64,000 nt of DNA from Sabellastarte sp. h YS-2021 (Eukaryota > Annelida > Polychaeta > Sabellida > Sabellidae): contig OZ024929.1 of assembly GCA_964017235.1 (NCBI GenBank), forward strand, positions 113,631,793-113,695,792, written 5' to 3'. Shown here one piece after another: positions 12,830-26,900 of this stretch (position 1 is the stretch's first letter; the number at the start of each line of letters is the position of its first letter). The position numbers were made by a program, and so were the translations under genes. The notes under the pieces were generated by a model, which worked only from the letters and a program-made list of their open reading frames with translations, was not told where the DNA came from and did no database searches.

Positions 12830-15552
12830 ACTACACTTAATACACCACCACTGCACTGCATCACAACTATACTAACAGAATATAATACCACTGAATTGCC
12901 TTACAACTACACTAACTGAATACACTACCACTGCATTGCCTTACAACTATACGAACTGAATATACTACCACTGCATTGCCTTACAACTACACTGACTGAA
13001 CACACTACCACAGCATTGCCTTACAACTACACTGACTGAATACACTACCACAGCATTGCCTTACAACTACACTAACTTAATACACTACCATTGCATTGCC
13101 TTGCAACTACACTAACTGAATATACTACCACTACATTGCCTTACACCTACACTAACTGAATACACTACCACTGTATTGCCTTACAACTACACTAACTGAA
13201 CACACTACCACTGCATTGCCTTACAACTACACTAACTGAATACACTACCACTGCATTGCCTTACAACTACACTAACTGAATACACTACCACTGCATTGCC
13301 TTACAACTACACTAACTGAACACACTACCACTGCATTGCCTTACAACTACACTAACTGAACACACTACCACTGCATTGCCTTACACCTACACTAACTGAA
13401 TACACTACCACTGTATTGCCTTACAACTACACTAACTGAACACACTACCACTGCATTGCCTTACAACTACACTAACTGAATATACTACCACTACATTGCC
13501 TTACACCTACACTAACTGAATACACTACCACTGTATTGCCTTACAACTACACTAACTGAACACACTACCACTGCATTGCCTTACAACTACACTAACTGAA
13601 CACACTACCACTGCATTGCCTTACAACTACACTAACTGAATACACTACCACTGCATTGCCTTACAACTACACTGACTGAATACACTACTACTGCATTGCC
13701 TTACAACTACACTAACTGAACACACTACCACTGCATTGCCTTACAACTACACTAACTGAATACACTACCACTGCATTGCCTTACAACTACACTAACTGAA
13801 TATACTACCACTGCATTGCCTTACAACTACACTAACTGAATACACTACCACTGCACTGCCTTACAACTACACTAACTGAATATACTACCACTGCACTGCC
13901 TTACAACTACACTAACTGAATATACTACCACTGCATTGCCTTACAACTACACTAACTGAATATACTACCACTGCATTGATTACAACTACACTAACTGAAT
14001 ATACTACCACTGCACTGCCTTACAACTACACTAACTGAATATACTACCACTGCACTGCCTTACAACTACACTAACTGAATATACTACCACTGCACTGCCT
14101 TACAACTACACTAACTGAATATACTACCACTGCATTGCCTTACAACTACACTAACTGAATATACTACCACTGCATTGCCTTACAATTACACTAACTGAAT
14201 ATACTACCACTGCATTGCCTTACAACTACACTAACTGAATATACTACCACTGCACTGCCTTACAACTACACTAACTGAATATACTACCACTGCATTGATT
14301 ACAACTACACTGACTGAATACACTACCACTGCATTGCCTTACAACTACAATTACTGAATATACTACCAACTGCATTGCCTTACAACTACACTAACTGGAT
14401 ACACTACCACTGCTTTGCCTTACAACTACATTAACTGAATACACTACCACTGCATTGCCTTACAACTACACTAACTGAATACACTACCAATGCATTGCCT
14501 TACAACTACACTAACTGAATACACTAGCACTGCATTACCTTACAACTACACTAACTGAATACACTACCACTGAATTGCCTTATAACTACACTCACTGAAT
14601 AGACTACCACTGCATTGCCTTACAACTACACTGATTGAATAGACTACCACTGCATAGACCTACAGCCACACTGACTGAATACACTACCACTGCATTGCCT
14701 TACAACTACAATTACTGAATATACTACCAACTGCATTGCCTTACAACTACACTAACTGGATACACTACCACTGCTTTGCCTTACAACTACATTAACTGAA
14801 TATACTACCACTGCATTGCCTTACAACTACACTAACTGAATACACTACCAATGCATTGCCTTACAACTACACTAACTGAATACACTAGCACTGCATTACC
14901 TTACAACTACACTAACTGAATACACTACCACTGAATTGCCTTATAACTACACTCACTGAATAGACTACCACTGCATTGCCTTACAACTACACTGATTGAA
15001 TAGACTACCACTGCATAGACCTACAGCCACACTGACTGAATACACTACCACTGCATTGCCTTACAACTACAATTACTGAATATACTACCAACTGCATTGC
15101 CTTACAACTATACTGACTGAATACACTACCACTGCACTGCCTTACAACTACACTGACTGAATACACTACCACTGCATTGCCTTAAAACTACACTGACTGA
15201 ATACACTACCACTGCATTGCCTTACAACTACACTGACTGAATACACTACCACTGCATTGCCTTACAACTACACTAACTGAATACACTACCACTGTATTGC
15301 CTTACAACTACACTAACTGGATACACTACCACTGCACTGCCTTACAACTACACTAACTGAATACACTACCACTGCACTGCTTACAACTACACTGACTGAA
15401 TACACTACACTGCATTGCCTTATAACTACACTGACTGAATACACTACTACTGCATTGCCTTACAACTACACTAACTGAATACACTACCACTGCATTGCCT
15501 TACAACTACATTAACTGAATACACTACCACTGCATTGCCTTACAACTACAAC
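12830..15552. repeat. 40-bp minisatellite array, block 1
   Basis: The unit is about 40 bp: CCACTGCATTGCCTTACAAC followed by TACACTAACTGAATACACTA, with variants (CTGACTGAA, TATACTA, CACACTA). Roughly 68 copies are present. A higher-order block of about 360 bp (nine units) is duplicated around 14330-15090, recognised by 'acaattactgaatatactaccaac' at about 14345, 14707 and 15067. Confidence 0.95.
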
Positions 15553-16069
15553 TAGAGGATCGCTCGCAAAAAAAAAAAGATAATGTTTTTGCATAGCAAA
15601 AACAAAGCGTCCCGAAAAGGATATAAAGGTGAGTGCTAAAGTATTAAGAAAATGCTTCGTTTCTAGCCTTGTACTGTTGTGGCAACCAAAGTCAGCGCAG
15701 TCTGCTCTATCTAGCACGGTTTTCAAGATATAAGCATTTTTGTGTTTTGCAAAAAAATAAAAAAATTAAAAATGTCCGCTATATTTGGCGAGACAAAAAT
15801 ATTTTGAAAATTGGCATGGCTACTCTGCAGAGATACCCAGCAGGTCCAAAATTTTGTTGAGTTCGCTCCATATAGCACGGTTTTTGAGATATAAGCATTT
15901 TTGTGTTTTGCAAAAACTTTGAAAATTCAAAATGGCCACCATTTTTGGGGAGACAAAAATTTTTGTCAAGACCACTGCTGTGGTGTGTATCTCCCGCCGA
16001 GCATTAAAGCAGAAGAAATAGCTTTTCCGAGATATTCACAATTTTTCATTTTCGTGTGTGAAAGGTCTT

Positions 16070-17265
16070 CCAAAAGTAGGTGAATGAGTTATTTGAGAAA
16101 AATTGGCTATCTGCAATACTATTAAGAGATAATTCACATTTACTCATTTTGAGTAGGTGAATAATTATCTATGGGTCTGAAACTTCACCAAGTGAAAGCT
16201 CTCCCAAAAGTAGGTGAATGAGTTATTTGAGAAAAATTGGCTATCTGCAATACTTTTAGAGATAATTCGCATTTACTCATTTTGAGTAGGTGAGTAATTA
16301 GCTATGGGTCTGAAACTTCACCATGTGAAAGATCTCCCACAAGTAGATGAATGAGTATTTGATAAAAATTGGCTATCCGCAATACTTTTACAGATAATTA
16401 GCATTTACTCATTTTGAGTAGGTGAATAAATAGCTATGGGTCTGAAACTTCACAGAGTGAAAGCTCTCCCAAAAGTAGGTGAATGAGTTATTTGAGAAAA
16501 ATTGGCTATCTGCAATACTTTTAGAGATAATTCACATTTACTCATTTTGAGTAGGTGAATAATTAGCTATGGGTCTGAAACTTCACCAAGTGAAAGCTCT
16601 GCCAAAAGTAGGTGAATGATTTATTTGAGAAAAATTGGCTATCTGCAATACTTTTAGAGATAATTCGCATTTACTCATTTTGAGTAGGTGAGTAATTAGC
16701 TATGCGTCTGAAACTTCACCAAGTGAAAGCTCTCCCAAAAGTAGGTGAATGAGTTATTTGAGAAAAATTGGCTATCTGCAATACTTTTAGAGATAATTCG
16801 CATTTACTCATTTTGAGTAGACGAGTAATTAGCTATGGGTCTGAAACTTCACCAAGTGAAAGCTCTCCCAAAAGTAGGTGAATGATTAATTTGAGAAAAA
16901 TTGGCTATCTGCAATACTTTTAGAGATAATTCGCATTTACTCATTTTCAGTAGGTGAGTAATTAGCTATGGGTCTGAAACTTCACAGAGTGAAAGCTCTC
17001 CCAAAAGTAGGTGAATGAGTTATTTGAGAAAAATTGGCTATCTGCAATACTTTTAGAGATAATTCGCATTTACTCATTTTGAGTAGGTGACTAATTAGCT
17101 ATGGGTCTGAAACTTCACCAAGTGAAAGCTCTCCCAAAAGTAGGTGAATGATTAATTTGAGAAAAATTGGCTATCTGCAATACTTTTAGAGATAATTCGC
17201 ATTTACTCATTTTGAGTAGGTGAGTAATTAGCTATGGGTCTGAAACTTCACCAAGTGAAAGCTCT
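16070..17265. repeat. 133-bp tandem repeat, core of the insertion
   Basis: The phrase AAAAGTAGGTGAATGAGTTA recurs every 133-135 bp. The unit shares phrases in the same order with the 155-bp satellite at 1-5290: GGTCTGAAACTTCAC, CCCAAAAGTAGGTGAA, TGCAATA and TTTACTCA. Confidence 0.9.
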
Positions 17266-17269
17266 TTGG

Positions 17270-18205
17270 GATAGCTGCTCTGCAGAGATACCCTGAAGAT
17301 AAAAAATTTCGTTGAAATCGCTCTATGTAGCACGGTTTTCGAAATATTAGCATTTTTGTGTTTTGCAATTTTTGCGCAAAAATTCGAAAATTCAAAATGG
17401 CCGCCATTTTTGGCAAGAAAATTTTTTTTGAAAATTGGCATGGCTACTCTGCATAGATACCCTGTGGGTCAAAAATTTCGTCGAAATCGCTCTATCTAGC
17501 ACGGTTTTCGAGATAGAAGCATTTTTGTGTTTTGCAATTTTGCGAAAAATTCGAAAATTCAAAATGGCAGCCATTTTTTGCGAGAAATTTTTTGTTTGAA
17601 AATTGGCAGCTACTCTGCAGAGGTACCCTGCGGGTCAAAAATTTCGTCGAAATCGCTCTATCTAGCAGGGTTTTCGAGATATAAGCATTTTTATGTTTTG
17701 CAATTTTTGCGAAAAATTCGAAAATTCAAAATGGACGCCATTTTTGCCGAGACAAAATTTTTTTCAAAATTGGGATAACCACTCTGCAGAGATACCCTGT
17801 GGGTCAAAAATTTCGTCGAAATCGCTCTATCTAGCACGGTTTTCGAGATATAAGCATTTTTGTGTTTTGCAATTTTTTGCGAAAATTTCAAAAATTCAAA
17901 ATGGCTGCCATTTTTGGCGAGACAAAATTTTTTTGAAAATTGGGAAAAGTACTCCGCAGAGATATCCTGCGGGTCAAAAATTTTGTCGAAATTGCTCTAT
18001 CTAGCACGGTTTTTGAGATATAAGCATTTTTGTGCTTTGCAATTTTTGCGAAAATTTCGAAAATTCAAAATGGCCGCCATTTTGGGCGAGACAAAATTTT
18101 TTTGAAACTTGGGAAAACTACTCCGCAGAGATACCCTACGGGTCAAAAATTTCGTCGAAATCGCTCTATCTAGCACGGTTTTCGAGATATAAGCATTTTT
18201 GTGTT
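17270..18205. repeat. about 167-bp tandem repeat with AAAATGGC/GCCATTTT inverted core
   Basis: The phrase CGAGATATAAGCATTTTTGTG recurs at spacings of 166-169 bp (for example 17509, 17675, 17844). Each unit contains AAAATGGCNGCCATTTTT, an inverted repeat. About six copies are here and two more at 15700-16040. Confidence 0.9.
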
Positions 18206-18593
18206 TTCCTTATTTGGAAAATTCGTAATGATTAATTAATCATTAATTACTCGGCCATTTCTTGACCAATCAATGCCAAAATCTAATGATTTCCAGATTT
18301 TAATAGAATGAATGTATTTGCCAAGTTTCAGGTGAATTGATAAAATTCCTTTCAAGTTATCATCCGGACAAGCTTCCCCATCGAAAAAAGACATTTTTGG
18401 TCATGTGACATCTCTGATTGGTTGAAATGTCACTGCAGCATATTCAAAAAAATTCCCCAAGCCTACTGCCTAAACCTGCCAAATTTGAAAAGAATCCGCC
18501 TAACGGTTACAGAGTTATAAGGAAAACAAAATGCGGAGCCGGCGGAGCCAGAAGCTCTCCCATACACAAACAAGCGTCCCTTGCGGGACGCTT

Positions 18594-21500
18594 AATTACT
18601 GAATATACTACCACTGCACTGCCTTACAACTACACTAACTGAATACACTACCACTGCACTGCTTACAACTACACTGACTGAATACCACTGCATTGCCTTA
18701 CAACTACACTGACTGAATACATTACCACTGCTTTGCCTTACAACTACACTAACTGAACACACTACCACTGCATTGCCTTACAACTACACTGACTGAATAC
18801 ACTACCACTGCATTGCCTTACAACTACACTGACTGAATACATTACCACTGCTTTGCCTTACAACTACACTAACTGAACACACTACCACTGCATTGCCTTA
18901 CAACTACACTAACTGAACACACTACCACTGCATTGCCTTACAACTACACTGACTGAATACACTACCACTGCATTGCCTTACAACTACACTGACTGAATAC
19001 ACTACCACTGCATTGCCTTACAACTACACTGACTGAATATACTACCACTGCATTGCCTTACAACTACACTAACTAAAAACACTACCACTGCATTGCCTTA
19101 CAACTACACTAACTGAATACACTACCACTGCATTGCCTTATAACTACACTGACTGAATACATTACCACTGCATTGCCTTGCAACTAAACTAACTGAATAT
19201 ACTACCACTGCATGGCCTTACAACTACATTAACTGAATACACTACCACTGCATTGCCTTACAACTACAATTACTGAATATACTACCACTGCACTGCCTTA
19301 CAACTACACTAACTGAATACACTACCACTGCACTGCTTACAACTACACTGACTGAATACACTACCACTGCATTGCCTTACAACTACACTGACTGAATACA
19401 TTACCACTGCTTTGCCTTACAACTACACTAACTGAACACACTACCACTGCATTGCCTTACAACTACACTGACTGAATACACTACCACTGCATTGCCTTAC
19501 AACTACACTGACCGAATACATTACCACTGCTTTGCCTTACAACTACACTAACTGAACACACTACCACTGCATTGCCTTACAACTACACTAACTGAACACA
19601 CTACCACTGCATTGCCTTACAACTACACTGACTGAATACACTACCACTGCATTGCCTTACAACTACACTGACTGAATACACTACCACTGCATTGCCTTAC
19701 AACTACACTGACTGAATATACTACCACTGCATTGCCTTACAACTAGACTAACTAAAAACACTACCACTGCATTGCCTTACAACTACACTAACTGAATACA
19801 CTACCACTGCATTGCCTTATAACTACACTGACTGAATACATTACCACTGCATTGCCTTGCAACTAAACTAACTGAATATACTACCACTGCATGGCCTTAC
19901 AACTACATTAACTGAATACACTACCACTGCATTGCCTTACAACTACAATTACTGAATATACTACCACTGCACTGCCTTACAACTACACTAACTGAATACA
20001 CTACCAATGCACTGCTTACAACTACACTGACTGAATACACTACCACTGCATTGCCTTACAACTACACTGACTGAATACATTACCACTGCTTTGCCTTACA
20101 ACTACACTAACTGAACACACTACCACTGCATTGCCTTACAACTACACTAACTGAACACACTACCACTGCATTGCCTTACAACTACACTGACTGAATACAC
20201 TACCACTGCATTGCCTTACAACTACACTGACTGAATACACTACCACTGCTTTGCCTTACAACTACATTAACTGAATACACTACCACTGCATTGCCTTACA
20301 ACTACAATTACTGAATATACTACCACTGCATTGACTTACAACTACACTAACTGAATACACTACCACTGCACTGCCTTACGACTACACTAACTGAATACAC
20401 TACCACTGCACTGCTTACAACTACACTAACTGAATACACTACCACTGCATTGCCTTACAACTACACTGACTGAATACACTACCACTGCATTGCCTTACAA
20501 CTACACTGACTGAATACACTACCACTGCTTTGCCTTACAACTACACTGACTGAATACACTACCACTGCATTGCCTTACAACTACACTGACTGAATATACT
20601 ACCACTGCATTGCCTTACAACTACACTAACTGAATATACTACCACTGCATTGCCTTACAACTACACTAACTGAATCTACTACCACTGCATTGCCTTACAA
20701 CTACACTAACTGAATATACTACCACTGCATTGCCTTACAACTACACTGACTGAATATACTACCACTGCATTGCCTTACAACTACACTAACTCAAAACACT
20801 ACCACTGCATTGCCTTACAACTACACTAACTGAATCTACTACCACTGCATTGCCTTACAACTACACTGACTGAATACACTACCACTGCATTGACTTACAA
20901 CTACACTAACTGAATATACTACCACTGCACTGCCTTACAACTACACTAACTGAATACACTACCACTGCATTGTCTTACAACTACAATTACTGAATATACT
21001 ACCACTGCATTGCCTTACAACTACACCAACAGAACACACTACCACTGCATTGCCTTACAACTACACTGACTGAATACACTACCACCGCATTGCCATACAA
21101 CTACACTAACTGAACACACTACCACTGCATTGCCTTACAACTACACTGACTGAATATAATACCACTGCATTGCCTTACACCTATACTAACTGAATACACT
21201 ACCACTGCATTGCCTTACAACTACACTAACTGAAAAGACTACCACTAAATTGCCTTACAACTACACTGACTGAACACACTACCACTGCATTGCCTTACAA
21301 CTATACTGACTGAACATACTACCACTGCATTGCCTTACAACTATACTGACTGAATACACTACCACTGCATTGTCTCACAAATATATTGACTGAATACACT
21401 ACAACTGCATTGCCTTACAACTACACTAACTGAATACACTACCACTGAATTGCCTTACAACTACACTAACTGAATACACTACCACTGCATTGCCTTACAA

Positions 21501-22350
21501 CTATACTGACTGAATATACTACCACTGCATTGCCTTACAACTACACTGACTGAATACACTACCACTGCATTGTCTTACAACTACACTGACTGAATACACT
21601 ACCACTGCATTGCCTTACAACTACACTGACTGAATACACTACCACTGCATTGCCTTACAACTACACTGACTGAATATACTACCACTGCATTGCCTCACAA
21701 CTACACTAACTAAAAACACTACCACTGCATTGCCTTACAACTACACTAACTGAATACACTACCACTGCATTGCCTTATAACTACACTGACTGAATACACT
21801 ACCACTGCATTGCCTTTCAACTAAACTAACTGAATATACTACCACTGCATGGCCTTACAACTACATTAACTGAATACACTACCACTGCATTGCCTTACAA
21901 CTACAATTACTGAATATAATACCACTGCACTGCCTTACAACTACACTAACTGAATACACTACCACTGCATTGCTTACAACTACACTGACTGAATACACTA
22001 CCACTGCATTGCCTTTCAACTAAACTAACTGAATATACTACCACTGCATGGCCTTACAACTACATTAACTGAATATACTACCACTGCATGGCCTTACAAC
22101 TACATTAACTGAATATACTACCACTGCACTGCCTTACAACTACACTAACTGAATACACTACCACTGCACTGCTTACAACTACACTGACTGAATACACTAC
22201 CACTGCATTGCCTTACAACTACACTGACTGAATACATTACCACTGCTTTGCCTTACAACTACACTAACTGAACACACTACCACTGCATTGCCTTACAAGT
22301 ACACTAACTGAATATACTACCACTGCATTGCCTTACAACTACACTAACTA
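18594..22350. repeat. 40-bp minisatellite array, block 2
   Basis: This is the same 40-bp unit as block 1, about 94 copies. A long higher-order unit of about 680 bp (17 units) is visible: the 'aattactgaatatactaccactgcactgcc' junction recurs near 18600, 19270 and 19950. Confidence 0.95.
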
Positions 22351-23992
22351 ACAAGAGTGAAGTGGTTGGCCTTCACCCAACCAGAAAGTCGAATCTTAGG
22401 ACAGCACTGGGTGTTGAAATCTGTAAACTCTGTATTATCGCCCGCATTTCCAAACCGCAGGGAAGTTTTCAGATTTGTATCGCGAGATGGGTATTTGTAG
22501 TGACGTGATGTGAAAGGTTTACAAATATAAAGGGTCTGTAGATGCACAGTTTTACAGGGCTGGTTTAAGATGAAAACCACCAGCACAGACTTGCCTCATT
22601 AATATTAATGAGCAAACATGCGCAGTCACGGCAGTTCTTTGTGGGGGTTTCCTGATATTATTCTACAAGGCCGGTTTAAGATGAAAACTACCAGCATATT
22701 TCCTGTTCGCGGACTTGCCTCATTAATATTAATGAGCAAATATGCGCAGTCACGGCAGTTCTTTGTGGAGGTTTCGTGATAATATTTTACAAGGCTGGTT
22801 TAGGACGAAAACTACCAGCATATTTCCTGTTCACGGACTTGCAGTTTGAAATTTGATTTTGAAATGAGAAGACATATTTCAATTTTCAAGCGTGGATATA
22901 TAGTACTGTATATGGATATTTTACAGAAGCAAATTGTAAGTATTTAAATAAAATAATCGTGTGTTGTTTCTACAATGAGCGAAAATAGGGAGCCACAGAT
23001 TATGCTGTATTTTACCGATGACAATTATGTTTTACAAGGCTGGTTTAAGATGAAAACTACCAGCATATTTCCTGTTCTCGGACTTGCCTCATTAATATAA
23101 ATGAGCAAATATGCGCACGGCCATTCTATGGCTTCCAAATTGTTTTATATTTACAAAATAAACCAGTTCGTCAGTAAAAGATCTACGTACTATATAAAAT
23201 ATTGTCAGGAAATACCAGGGGAAATCCGTGACCTCATATCTTCTCATGAATATTAATGACTTGAGTGCTATCGCCGGGAGTTCTGTACGTAGCTTAAAGT
23301 ATTTGATCTTTGTTGAAACGTCCATTTTATAAAATATTGTCAGGAAATAAGATTAGCGAACTGGTTTATTTTGTAAATATACTTTAAAAGAAACGGATTG
23401 ACAGAAAAATGAAATCACCTGATAACTTCTAGGACATGCAAAAGCACCTTCGAGTGGTCGAATGTAAAACTACGGAGTTTGAATATTTTCATTGTCTCTG
23501 ACAGAGGTATTCTCGATTCTGATTGGCTGAACTACAAATGTGTAGTACTACTGTGACGTCACTTCATTAATTTCTTTGCGGTTTATTTGTTTGACAAATG
23601 GGTAGATGCGCAGACAACAATGTTACATTAACAGTGACTGCGTGATAAACTAGCAGACAAATAAATTAATTGGGGTTTCACGTCTAGAAACCAGCAGACG
23701 AAACGGTTAAAAAAGACTCCTTCGAGTAGACCACTACAATGGGTAACACAATAGTTTCTAGGACATACGGGTTCTTAGAGAAAGCCAGACGTAGTGCCAG
23801 ACATGCTTTTTACTTTATAAAATATAACTGAATAAAAGCATTAAAAATCTTCAAAATGGCAGAGTGTATACTATACACCTTAATGTACAGATACGTGAAG
23901 AAAATATTATGCAGAATTGATATTTAAGGGCTTAAACGGCCAATTTAAAATCGTGACCGCAACTCAGTACATAACTCGAATCAAAGATTCGA
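22351..23992 (+). mobile_element. second Helentron-like insertion in the minisatellite
   Basis: The block ends in a perfect hairpin TCGAATC-AAA-GATTCGA (23976-23992) followed by CTAA. The arm TCGAATC also occurs about 38 bp from the 5' end (22389-22395). The inside contains three to four partial copies of a unit of about 110 bp with 'aaggctggtttaagatgaaaac' and 'gcctcattaatattaatgagc' (22553-22850 and 23029-23120). No coding sequence is supported. A CTA or ACTA duplication at the ends is possible, but the repeat context makes it ambiguous. Confidence 0.6.
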
Positions 23993-26900
23993 CTAAAAAC
24001 ACTACCACTGCATTGCCTTACAACTACACTGACTGAATACACTACCACTGCATTGCCTTACAACTACACTAACTGAATACACTACCACTGCATTGCCTTA
24101 TAACTACACTGACTGAATACACTACCACTGCATTGCCTTACAACTACACTAACTGAATACACTACCACTGCATTGCCTTATAACTACACTGACTGAATAC
24201 ACTACCACTGCATTGCCTTGCAACTAGACCTGACTGAATACACTACCACTGCATTGCCTTACAACTACACTAACTGAATATACTACCACTGCATTGACTT
24301 ACAACTACATTAACTGAATACACTACCACTACATTGCCTTACAACTACACTAACTGAATATACTACCATTGTATTGCCTTACAACTACACTAACTGAACA
24401 CACTCCCACTGCATTGCCTTACAACTACACTAACTGAATAGACTACCACTACATTGCCTTACAACTACACTGACTGAACACACTACCACTGCATTGCCTT
24501 ACAACTACACTGACTGAACACACTACCACTGCATTGCCTTACAACTACACTAACTGAACACACTACCACTGCATTGCCTTACAACTACACTAACTGACCA
24601 CACTTACCACTGCATTGCCTTACAACTACACTAACTGAATATACTACCATTGTATTGCCTTACAACTACACTAACTGAACACACTCCCACTGCATTGCCT
24701 TACAACTACACTAACTGAATAGACTACCACTACATTGCCTTACAACTACACTGACTGAACACACTACCACTGCATTGCCTTACAACTACACTGACTGAAC
24801 ACACTCCCACTGCATTGCCTTACAACTACACTAACTAAACACACTTACCACTGCATTGCCTTACAACTACACTAACTGAATATACGACCACTGCATTGCC
24901 TTACAACTACACTGACTGAATACACAACCACTTCATTGCCTTACAACTACACTAACTGAATACTACACTGACTGAACACACTACAACTGCATTGCCTTAC
25001 AACTACACTGACTGAACACACTCCCACTGCATTGCCTTACAACTACACTAACTAAACACACTTACCACTGCATTGCCTTACAACTACACTAACTGAATAT
25101 ACGACCACTGCATTGCCTTACAACTACACTGACTGAATACACAACCACTTCATTGCCTTACAACTACACTAACTGAATACACTACCACTGCATTGCCTTA
25201 CAATTACACTAACTGAATATACTACCACTGCATTGCCTTACAACTACACTAACTGGATACACTACCACTGCATTACCTTACAACTACACTGCCTGAATAC
25301 ACTACCACTGCATTGCCTTACAACTACATTAACTGAATACACTACCATTGCATTACCTTACAACTACACTAACTGAATATACTACCACTGCATTGACTTA
25401 CAACTACATTAACTGAATATACTACCACTGCATTGACTTACAACTACATTAACTGAATACACTACCACTACATTGCCTTACAACTACACTAACTGAATAT
25501 ACTACCATTGTATTGCCTTACAACTACACTAACTGAACACACTCCCACTGCATTGCCTTACAACTACACTAACTGAATAGACTACCACTACATTGCCTTA
25601 CAACTACACTGACTGAACACACTACCACTGCATTGCCTTACAACTACACTGACTGAACACACTACCACTGCATTGCCTTACAACTACACTAACTGAACAC
25701 ACTACCACTGCATTGCCTTACAACTACACTAACTGACCACACTTACCACTGCATTGCCTTACAACTACACTAACTGAATATACTACCATTGTATTGCCTT
25801 ACAACTACACTAACTGAACACACTCCCACTGCATTGCCTTACAACTACACTAACTGAATAGACTACCACTACATTGCCTTACAACTACACTGACTGAACA
25901 CACTACCACTGCATTGCCTTACAACTACACTGACTGAACACACTCCCACTGCATTGCCTTACAACTACACTAACTAAACACACTTACCACTGCATTGCCT
26001 TACAACTACACTAACTGAATATACGACCACTGCATTGCCTTACAACTACACTGACTGAATACACAACCACTTCATTGCCTTACAACTACACTAACTGAAT
26101 ACACTACCACTGCATTGCCTTACAACTACACTAACTGAACACACTACCACTGCATTGCCTTACAACTACACTAACTGAATCTACTATCACTGCATTGCCT
26201 TACAACTACACTGACTGAATACACTACCACTGCATTGCCATACAACTACACTGACTGAATATACTACTACTGCATTGCCTTACAACTACACTGACTGAAT
26301 ACACTACCACTGCATTGCCTTACAACTACACTAATTGAACACTACCACTGCATTGCCATACAACTATACTAACTGAATACACTACTACTGCATTGCCTTA
26401 CAACTACACTAACTGAATCTACTACCACTGCATTGCCTTACAATTACACTAACTGAATATACTACCACTGCATTGCCTTACAACTACACTGACTGAATAC
26501 ACTACCACTGCATTGCCATACAACTACACTGACTGAATATACTACTACTGCATTGCCTTACAACTACACTGACTGAATACACTACCACTGCATTGCCTTA
26601 CAACTACACTAATTGAACACACTACCACTGCATTGCCATACAACTATACTAACTGAATACACTACTACTGCATTGCCTTACAACTACACTAACTGGATAC
26701 ACTACCACTGCATTACCTTACAACTACACTGCCTGAATACATTACCACTGCTTTGCCTTACAACTACACTAACTGAATACACTACCACTGCATTGCCTTA
26801 CAATTACACTAACTGAATATACTACCACTGCATTGCCTTACAACTACACTAACTGAATCTACTACCACTGCATTGCCTTACAACTACACTGCCTGAATAC

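Larger units (their letters stand above)
15553..18593 (+). mobile_element. Helentron/pearl-like element with two tandem-repeat cores, inserted in the minisatellite
   Basis: This block interrupts a 40-bp unit without an obvious target duplication. It starts CTAGAGGATCGCTCGC, carries AAGCGTCCC about 52 bp inside (15605-15613), and ends in a perfect hairpin AAGCGTCCC-TTGC-GGGACGCTT (18572-18593). The same motif near the 5' end and as the arms of a 3' hairpin is typical of Helentron-associated elements. The core holds a 133-bp repeat (16070-17265, about nine copies) flanked by a repeat of about 167 bp (15700-16040 and 17270-18205). A second copy starts at about 61719. Open frames inside are repeat artefacts. 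Confidence 0.7.

Noticed and set aside
17228..18235. Overlapping frames giving similar peptides
   Set aside because: They are six-frame translations of the 167-bp tandem repeat.
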